This document shows, piece after piece, positions 30,722-38,300 of a stretch of 41,236 nt of DNA (the stretch's first letter is position 1; every line of letters starts with the position of its first letter). The DNA lies in NCBI GenBank assembly GCA_964430475.1, contig CAYSEQ010000008.1:1-41236 (forward strand), written 5' to 3'. Made by a program: the position numbers and the translations under genes. The DNA is from CAYSEQ01 sp964430475 (lineage in GTDB: Bacteria; Patescibacteriota; Microgenomatia; UBA8517). The notes beneath the pieces are model-generated. The model did no database searches and was not told the DNA's origin. It saw only the letters and a program-made list of their open reading frames with translations.

Positions 30722-33049
30722 ATGCCAGAGTTTGATTTAGCATTGTTTTTCATAACAATCTTTATATTTAGTTTTTTCTTTCTAATTCTTGTTGGTTTTT
30801 TTGTCTTTTTGCTAAATTTCCTGAAAACAAGAGGAAGAGAAGATTATTCGCTTGACTCAGTACTTCTTCAAATTGCTGTACCCAAAGGTAATGAGGTAAA
30901 GATTGATGCTATGGAACAACTATTCTCAGTGCTTTATTCGATCAAAAAGGGGGGTTGGAAGCAGAAGTATAAATTACAACCTGCCATATCTTTTGAGATA
31001 GTTGCAAAGCGGGAGGACATCCGTTTTTATGTTTGGACACCCAATAAATACAAGGATCTTATTGAAAAGCAGATACATGCTGCATATCCTGACGCGGAGA
31101 TTCTTGAGGTGGAAGAATATAATATTTTTCCGCAAGATGGTTTTGTTGCCTACAAGTCACTTCAATTAAGAAAGGAAAATTTTTACCCAATCAGAACCTA
31201 TAAGGAGCTTCCAACAGACCCTCTGGCATCTTTGACTTCAGCCTTGGCAAAGATGGAGGGGGATGAAGCTGCTGCAATTCAGGTATTAATTTCACCTTCG
31301 GATTCAGATTGGCAAAAGGCGGGAAGAAGTTTTATTTCTGAAATAAAAAAGCAAGAGACTGATCCTGAAAAAGCGAAATTTTCTGTCTCGTCCAAGGTAC
31401 TAGAAGCGGTTGAAAATAAAATCTCAAAACCCGGATTTGAAACCTCAATAAGGATAGTTGTTGTCTCCAAGGATGAATCTTCTGCCAATGCACACCTCAC
31501 CAATATAGTCAGTGCCTTTGAACAATTTTCAGGAGAGCTTAATGGTTTTACTTCAAGGAAAATAAGAAGAAAGGGAGCGTTTATTGAGGACTTTCTTTAT
31601 AGATATCAGCCGCTTTACAACTTATTTGGTAATAGGGTTTCTATTTTAAATCCTGAGGAACTTGCGAGTATTTTTCATTTTCCCAACAAAATTATCACCA
31701 CACCGCATATACGCTGGCTTTATTCAAAAACAGCTCCAGCACCTGCAGAGATTCCTCAAACTGGTTTGTTTCTTGGAATGAGTACTTACAGGGGAATTAA
31801 AAAACCTGTTTACCTTTCGGATGGGGATCGGCTGCGACATATATACATCGTGGGAAAGACCGGGACCGGAAAATCCGAACTTCTCAAAGATCTAATAATT
31901 CAGGATATTCGTTCGGGAAAAGGAGTTTGTTTTATTGATCCACATGGCGATGCTGTTGAGGATCTTCTTCAGATGATTCCCCCTGAGCGGGCAGAAGAGG
32001 TTATCTATTTTGATCCGTCAGACACGGAAAGACCGATGGGCTTAAATCTTCTCGAAGCAAAGACCGAAGACCAGAAACACTTTGCAGCTACCGCTGTTAT
32101 TAATATGATGTATAAACTTTTTGATCCTTACAAAACCGGAATTGTAGGACCGAGATTTGAACATGCGGTGAGAAACGCAATGCTTACAGCTATGAGTGAA
32201 GAGGGTAGCACCTTTGTTGAGGTGATGAGGATTTTGACTGACTCCAAGTATGTTGAGGAACTTCTTCCCAAGGTTCAAGATCCAATTGTAAGGAGATACT
32301 GGACAGATCAAATTGCTCAAACTTCAGATTTTCATAAATCCGAGGTCTTGGACTATATAGTTTCTAAATTCGGTCGTTTCGTAACCAATAAGATGATGAG
32401 AAATATTATTGGACAATCGAAAAGTTCGTTCTCTTTTAGAGAAATCATGGATAGTGGCAAAATTCTTTTTGTCAATCTATCTAAAGGAAATCTTGGTGAG
32501 GAAAACTCAAGTTTTTTAGGTCTTATACTAGTTCCGAGAATTTTGATGGCAGCTCTTTCGCGTGCCGATGTACCAAAGGAGGAAAGACGCCCGTTCTATC
32601 TTTATGTTGATGAATTCCAAAACTTTGCGACTCCGGATTTCGCAGTTATTCTTTCGGAGGCAAGAAAATATTCCCTCGCACTTTGTGTGGCGAATCAGTT
32701 TATAGGTCAGGTAGAAGAGGAAATCAAGAATGCGGTGTTTGGAAATGTGGGGACATTAATTGCTTTTAGGGTTGGTGTTAATGATGCTAACTATTTAGCT
32801 CGGGAGTTTACCCCTGTTTTTACAGAAGATGATTTGCTCAACATAGAAAGATACCATGCTTATGTAAAGACAATTGTCAATAATGAGCCTGTTCCAGCAT
32901 TTTCCATGGATTTAACCAAAGATATGAGTAAGCAAAAAGAAGCCATGAATCCTAAAATTGCCCAAATTATAAAGGAGATGAGTAGACTAAGGTATGGGCG
33001 CGATGTGAGGTTGGTTGAGGCAGAGATAATAAAAAGAGCCAAATTATGA
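30722..33049 (+). CDS. Type IV secretion / conjugation-like ATPase (TraG/TraM-recognition type)
   Basis: A 775-aa protein with an N-terminal membrane segment (about residues 7-32), a middle domain (about 50-330) without known catalytic motifs, and a C-terminal RecA-like ATPase (about 345-720). Walker A is GKTGTGKSELL, followed by CFIDPHGDAVEDLL and VIYFDPSD. Walker B is FYLYVDEFQNFATPDF, then LCVANQFIGQV. This is the layout of VirD4/TraG-type coupling ATPases with the TraM-recognition region. CPR genomes carry such proteins outside full conjugation loci, perhaps for DNA uptake or pilus work. No other secretion gene is in the window. Confidence 0.85.
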   Translation: MPEFDLALFFITIFIFSFFFLILVGFFVFLLNFLKTRGREDYSLDSVLLQIAVPKGNEVKIDAMEQLFSVLYSIKKGGWKQKYKLQPAISFEIVAKREDIRFYVWTPNKYKDLIEKQIHAAYPDAEILEVEEYNIFPQDGFVAYKSLQLRKENFYPIRTYKELPTDPLASLTSALAKMEGDEAAAIQVLISPSDSDWQKAGRSFISEIKKQETDPEKAKFSVSSKVLEAVENKISKPGFETSIRIVVVSKDESSANAHLTNIVSAFEQFSGELNGFTSRKIRRKGAFIEDFLYRYQPLYNLFGNRVSILNPEELASIFHFPNKIITTPHIRWLYSKTAPAPAEIPQTGLFLGMSTYRGIKKPVYLSDGDRLRHIYIVGKTGTGKSELLKDLIIQDIRSGKGVCFIDPHGDAVEDLLQMIPPERAEEVIYFDPSDTERPMGLNLLEAKTEDQKHFAATAVINMMYKLFDPYKTGIVGPRFEHAVRNAMLTAMSEEGSTFVEVMRILTDSKYVEELLPKVQDPIVRRYWTDQIAQTSDFHKSEVLDYIVSKFGRFVTNKMMRNIIGQSKSSFSFREIMDSGKILFVNLSKGNLGEENSSFLGLILVPRILMAALSRADVPKEERRPFYLYVDEFQNFATPDFAVILSEARKYSLALCVANQFIGQVEEEIKNAVFGNVGTLIAFRVGVNDANYLAREFTPVFTEDDLLNIERYHAYVKTIVNNEPVPAFSMDLTKDMSKQKEAMNPKIAQIIKEMSRLRYGRDVRLVEAEIIKRAKL

Positions 33050-33074
33050 GGCTGATGTAAGATCCAGCCCTTTT

Positions 33075-33083
33075 TGTTATAAT
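33075..33083 (+). promoter_or_regulatory. Extended -10 box of tRNA-Ile
   Basis: TGT then perfect TATAAT, 16 nt before the mature 5' end of the tRNA. Confidence 0.65.
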
Positions 33084-33099
33084 AAACCCAGAACTTAGA

Positions 33100-33175
33100 G
33101 GATGTGTAGCTCAGCGGTTAGAGCACCAACCTTATAAGTTGGGGGTCCCTGGTTCGAATCCAGGCACATCCACCA
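33100..33175 (+). tRNA. tRNA-Ile (anticodon TAT)
   Basis: A full cloverleaf: acceptor GGATGTG with CACATCC, D arm GCTC/GAGC, anticodon stem CCAAC/GTTGG around CTTATAA, T arm CCTGG-TTCGAAT-CCAGG, encoded CCA. U33 is in place and positions 34-36 read UAU, which decodes AUA as isoleucine. Most bacteria read AUA with a CAU tRNA whose C34 is changed to lysidine; a UAU anticodon is rare. The inverted-repeat block begins 21 nt downstream. Confidence 0.93.
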
Positions 33176-33196
33176 AAATCTGAGGGTCTGGTTTTG

Positions 33197-33541
33197 GTGC
33201 CTTTATACAATTCCGCTCGAACTTATTTTATCAGAAATTCTTGAAAATTACCAGTGCCCGCTGCCTGCGGGCGGCGCGACTACCTAACGGCAGGAGCAAA
33301 GCAGAAATTTTTCAATCATTTTTTTTGGCGCACATCATTTTTAAATTTTTCTTTTAGGGTAGAAAAATTTCTGCTTTGCCTTTCTCCTGACGGAGAACGC
33401 GCCGCCGCTTCCCACCCCAAGCCGCGCGGCTACGGCTCGCCCCGTTAGAAAGTTATCATTACAAAAGTGAAGAATAAAATTTTGTCCGCCGAGTTGAGAA
33501 AAAGGACTTTCTAACGGGGCTCGCCGGACGGAAGCGGAGGA
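33197..33541 (+). repeat. 345-bp inverted repeat, left copy
   Basis: Base-for-base identical to the reverse complement of 40840-41184, checked across all lines. Inside it are several hairpins: GCCCGC-TGCCT-GCGGGC; an 18-bp stem GCAAAGCAGAAATTTTTC with its complement about 48 nt later, extended by a further CGNCAGGAG pairing after a 5-nt bulge; a 15-bp stem GCCCCGTTAGAAAGT with its complement; and the palindrome AGCCGCGCGGCT. It ends 4 bp beyond the stop of the MEMO-CapA gene. Reading frames inside it look spurious. Confidence 0.97.
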
Positions 33542-33545
33542 GGGA

Positions 33546-35300
33546 TTACGGCGAGAATGGTTGGAAGTCAGAGTTAAATCTGACTTCAAGTTTTTCGGTT
33601 TTGGAAATTTTACCGTTGCGAAGAGTTATTTTTAATGCAAGCCCGTGCTTGGTATCTTCTGAAAAGTTTTGGTCAAAAACAAAATTTCCCAAGCTGTAAG
33701 CAATGTAGCCGCCATTGTATTCTTCGGTCTCTTGAACTACGTGAGGGTGATGGCCGATGATAATGTCTGCTCCAGCGTCAATGAGGGCGCGGCCGAGCGC
33801 CTGTTCTCTCGGATGAGATTTTGTCTGGTATTCTTCGCCCCAGTGCCACAATAAAACAACAACATCGACTTCATTGCGGACTCTTGCAATTGATTCTTTG
33901 ATATTTTCAAGCGTTGGCGTACTCACGCCGCCCTGTGTTTCGGTAGCCCACAACGATTGCGGATATAAATTGGTGTAAGCGAAAAAGGCGATTTTGATAC
34001 TGCGAACTTCCGCGATGTACGGCGCGTTGGCTTCTTCAAGGTTTCTGCCAGCACCAACAGCTGCAATCCCTGCATCCGCTAAAATTTCTACCGTGTCTGA
34101 TAAAGCAACACGCCCATAATCAAGGATATGATTATTGGCGATTGAAAGAATATCAAGGCCGGAATACAAAAGACCCTCGACTGCTCGAGGGTCTGCCCGG
34201 AAGGAATAAATACTTCCTTGGTTAACGCCTCTTGAAGATACAGGCCCTTCGAGATTGCCTATGGCTAAGTCGGCGCTTCTCAGAAAGTCAGCCATTTTTA
34301 GAAAAGGATACTTCCAATCGTTTCTTCTTGCCATAATATCACCAATCATTCTTGAAAGCATAATATCACCAACAAATAGAAGATTTATTTCTGAATCTTT
34401 CATGTTCAGCAAATCATTTTTAATCCCCCAAAATCCGCTGACATAGCCGGTGGTAAAATCGCGGTTGGAGCTAAAGTCGCCGGTATTGAAAATCTGCAGG
34501 TCAACTTGATGATTCACTCCTCGTGCTTCAAGAAAAGACATTAAAGCCACGAGAGCTTGCGTTGAGTCGGCTTCAACCAGTCCGCCAAGCTGGGATGTTA
34601 CGGCTCCTAAAACATTGGCGGAAAGATAATCAAGTGGCCTCGCCTGTGCTTCAGAAAGATAATGCGAGAAGTCAACGCTCCCGACAATAAAAACATCCTC
34701 TTTGGTAATCTTAGCAAGAACTTCGCCGAATGCTCTTGCAGTTTTGTTGCTGATGTTTGAGCGAAAAACCAACGGTACAACACGGGCTTCGGGAAAAATT
34801 TTGCTTATCAGTAAAAGCTGAGAGTCAATTGAGGATTCCTTGTCAAAAGGCGTTTCGTCATATGTAACAAAGCCGGAGTTTCCCAGTTTTTCTATAATTT
34901 CCAAATCTGGTTTTACCTCAGTAAATGGCGTTACAAAAACGGCCTTGGAAACATTTATCTGGCCTCGCCCTCTGTCCACATGATCCGGACCGAGAATGAT
35001 AAATGTTTTAACTTCGCGAGTGTTTTTGAGTTTGGTGTAAAACTCCGCCAAAAGCGGAATTGTTGTTGGAATATGATGCGGGACTATGCCACCAAGCGCT
35101 GAATCCAAATTAACCTTCTCGTTGCTTTTCGCCTGTTCAATAGAACTTTCAATGAATTGAGCGTATTCAAAAAATTGCGACTGGTGAAAATTTTCGGTAA
35201 TCTCCGGAGCCTTCGTTTTTGACAAAAAGAAATATAAGCCCGCTATCGCCAGCGCGATTAAAGCACCGGCGATATAAATTTTTGAGTTGAGAAACTTCAT
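33546..35300 (-). CDS. Membrane-anchored fusion of a MEMO-like domain and a CapA-like phosphoesterase domain
   Basis: A 584-aa protein. Residues 7-25 are a membrane anchor. Residues about 60-295 are a MEMO/AmmeMemoRadiSam-B-like domain with GGIVPHHIPTTIPLLAEF, FIILGPDHVDRG and VGSVDFSHYLSEAQARPLD, where the metal-site histidines are kept. Residues about 303-560 are a CapA/PgsA metallophosphatase-like domain with LLFVGDIMLSRMI, AIGNLEGPVSS, SIANNHILDYG, LLWHWGEEYQ and IIIGHHPHVVQ. CapA proteins take part in poly-gamma-glutamate capsules. MEMO domains are related to extradiol dioxygenases. It starts inside the macroglobulin gene's stop (ATGA overlap), so the two are translationally coupled. Confidence 0.88.
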   Translation of the reverse strand: MKFLNSKIYIAGALIALAIAGLYFFLSKTKAPEITENFHQSQFFEYAQFIESSIEQAKSNEKVNLDSALGGIVPHHIPTTIPLLAEFYTKLKNTREVKTFIILGPDHVDRGRGQINVSKAVFVTPFTEVKPDLEIIEKLGNSGFVTYDETPFDKESSIDSQLLLISKIFPEARVVPLVFRSNISNKTARAFGEVLAKITKEDVFIVGSVDFSHYLSEAQARPLDYLSANVLGAVTSQLGGLVEADSTQALVALMSFLEARGVNHQVDLQIFNTGDFSSNRDFTTGYVSGFWGIKNDLLNMKDSEINLLFVGDIMLSRMIGDIMARRNDWKYPFLKMADFLRSADLAIGNLEGPVSSRGVNQGSIYSFRADPRAVEGLLYSGLDILSIANNHILDYGRVALSDTVEILADAGIAAVGAGRNLEEANAPYIAEVRSIKIAFFAYTNLYPQSLWATETQGGVSTPTLENIKESIARVRNEVDVVVLLWHWGEEYQTKSHPREQALGRALIDAGADIIIGHHPHVVQETEEYNGGYIAYSLGNFVFDQNFSEDTKHGLALKITLRNGKISKTEKLEVRFNSDFQPFSP

Positions 35301-38300
35301 CTAATTATTATGTTAGCTTCGTTGGATATATTTGAGCTTTCCGCACTTCTTAATGACTGAATAAGCGCTGGCTCGGCTTTATAGTCGCCTTTGGAAACCA
35401 CCCGTGCATAGTAGAAAAACGGCCGCGGGAAGCTCTTCCAAACAACAAAAGTAATTTTTTGGTCCTCAATACTTGAGGGAAAGCGCGGATACTGTCCGTC
35501 TTGGCGGAAGGGCGCGGTTTGAATATTGGTTACGGCGCGAAGGCCGCTGGGCAGGTAATCAACGACTTGATATGAACCCTCAAGAGAGCCGGGCGCGAAA
35601 GTTGGAGCAAGGTCAATTCTCACGAGGTCGCCTTCTTTGAATTGGATTGTTTGTTTGCCGTCAACCGAGTAAGTTCTAGATACATTGATTGACATGTCTT
35701 TTCTCGCTTCTGTCGGCGTTGATTCTTTTTCAAAAGTACTAACAAGCCCGATTCTGCCGGTTATATTACTGAATTTGACTGCGGCGAGTTCTTCGCGGGA
35801 GAGTTCAAGGCGAAATACCTCATTATTTTTCAATGTCTTTGAGCCGCTCTTTTGTCCGGTTTGATAAGAGAAACCGACATCTCCGCCTTTTAACAAAGGT
35901 AAAGCACTTCTCATATACAAAAGCATTTCAAAGTTTTTCAAGGTGTCTTTGGGGTAGTTTTCCAGCGCGTAACTTCCAAGTCCGTCAGCTTCCGGCTCTG
36001 ACAAACTCGCAGTCAGTCCGGCGAGCAAAACCGTGGCTATAATATTTTCATCCTGATTTTGGAGCCGATTAACAAATGTGTACGGCTCTCTGGAAGTTAG
36101 GTTTGGTTTAATTTCCGCTTTATAATACGCTCTGGCTTCTTCTTTGGCTCCCAAGTTATCCAAAGCCAGAGCAATATAAATTTTATCCTTCAAAGTCAAA
36201 TTTCGGTCATTTTTGATGTTTTGAATTGTAACCAAGACCGGTTCTTTGAAAACGGACAATCCGTAAAGCGCGGCGGATATACGGCTCAAGTCGGCTTTGC
36301 GATCGGTAAGCGAAGTATAGAAGTATCGTTTAAGTCCATCTGGGTCGGCGGTAATCGGCTCGCCTTGAATAAGATTTGCGAATTTTGCGGACAGCTCCAA
36401 GTCAACGTCGCTGTAAGGCAAAAGTGTCGCTCCGCCTTGGTACTGATAACTCAAAGCGTCAGTATCTCCCAATTCATTAGTTTCGCCAAAAAATCTATTT
36501 AGATAAGACTTGGCGAACACTCCGGCGAATTTTTGGTCAAGCCGCGGCCCGGCTTGCCAAGATAGACGGCGAAGCGCGTTGTAAAATCTTCCCCGTTCAT
36601 AAGACATAAATGACAAAGTTGTATATCCTTTTGCCGCTCCCTGAATGTTTGTGAGATTTGGAGATAATTCATAAAACTCCGAAGTGTTTTGCGAAAAGTA
36701 GCTTGTTAAAACGTTAAGGTCGCGCACAATTGTATCGCTATAATTGCCGGACTTTGCCGATATTTTTATTTTATGCTTGCCAGCTGGAAGTTGACCAAGC
36801 GGTATTTCAATAACATTTTCGCCGGTTCTTTCAATCTTTCCAAACGGCAGAGTTTCGCTCTCAACCGTATAAGTAATATTGTTTTGAACATTTGCTGTGC
36901 CGGATACCCTTGCCCGCAAAGTCAAATTGTCTCCGGCAAGATAAGTTCGATTAAGAGTACTTTCCACAAAGAACGGCAAGCCCACCGGTACAAAATCAAC
37001 GATCTTTCCTGCGAACAAATCTTTGGTTATGGCTTGAGCGGTAATGCGCCAAGAGGTGAGATTATCCGGCACGTCAAACGAGACCTGCGCCCGGCCACTT
37101 GAGTCGGTGTGGACCGATTCGTAAATAGCAAGGTCGCGAAAGTCGGCTCGTTCTATGCCGCCACCCTTTTCTTCGTTGTGAACATAGATACCGTTGGCAA
37201 AATAAGTGTGATAGTTCTCAAGTTCAATGTTATAGACAAGCCCCCATTCCTGAACAAAGCTAAGAGAGGCGACTTTTTCGGGTTTACCGTTTTGGATAGT
37301 AAGCACATCGCCAACTTCTATTTCCCCGACCCTCTTCCAAGAGCCATTTACAAACAAAGTATGATTAGGAGTAAGGCGCAACTTGTTGTTGACGACAATA
37401 TAACCGTCCACCAAATATGAGCCGATTTGTTTAATTTTTGTTTTCACCAGTTTTGACGATGTTTCGCTTTTGCGGGTTAAGATTTCGTCGCCAACTCGCA
37501 AGTTCTCAATGGCTTTTTCGCCTTTTGGCGTTAAAACCATTGTGCCCGGTGCGAAACAACCGCCGCCTTCCGCTCCCGATTCAAGCGGGGTCAGGTGAGA
37601 AGAACGGACCGCAACTGACGAAAAAACATTTCTATAAAGCAGGTTGGTTATGTCTTTTTCAATCGGATTTAGCGAAAACACCGCCTCGTCGATTCCGGCA
37701 ATGTTGACTTCGGCTTGCTTTGGATTGCCGTTTTTGTCGGTTACCCGAATAACCAAATTTACCTTATCACGCGGACGATAGCGTTCTTTGTCTTTTGTAA
37801 CTTCAACATTGAGACGGTGTTCATCAGAGTCAAAAGGAAGGTTTGCCGAATAACTATTGCTAAAACGCAAACCGGTAAACCACACGCCCATTATTTGAAC
37901 GTTGGGAATATAAGAATCTTTGAAGGTATCGTTGTAATTTGGCGAGTCGGTTATTTGATAGGAGGAGATGCCATTTACCATCCTTACAAAGATAAATCTT
38001 CCGGACCCCGGCTCCAAAGCATTGCCGCCAATGTTCTGCATTTGTAAACGCATAGCGTCCCCAAGTTTGTATTTGTTTTTGCCTTCGTCAAGATTCTTTA
38101 ACACCGCTCCGCGAGCGTCATAAAAGCCAAAATACGAGAACGAGCCGCCGTAAACATAATGTTGCCGCTTAACTAATCTTCCAGCAGCATCTCTTGCCGC
38201 AAATGTAACGCGATAGGTCTTGTTTTCTTCAGCGGTCCACTCATAGCGCGCGTTCCCGGCTCCGTCCGTAGTCAAAGTATCCTGTCTCACCGGCCGCTCC

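Noticed and set aside
33176..33196. tRNA-integrase attachment site at tRNA-Ile
   Set aside because: No copy of the tRNA 3' end is found at the far side of the block (41185-41236) and no integrase gene is present.
33254..33448. 64-aa frame inside the left repeat and its identical copy in the right repeat (40933-41127)
   Set aside because: They run through hairpin-forming DNA, have no ribosome site and no family resemblance. They are identical only because the repeats are.
37175..37558. Full intein with homing endonuclease
   Set aside because: At 128 aa it has no room for an endonuclease, and the residue after His-Asn is Glu, not Cys, Ser or Thr.
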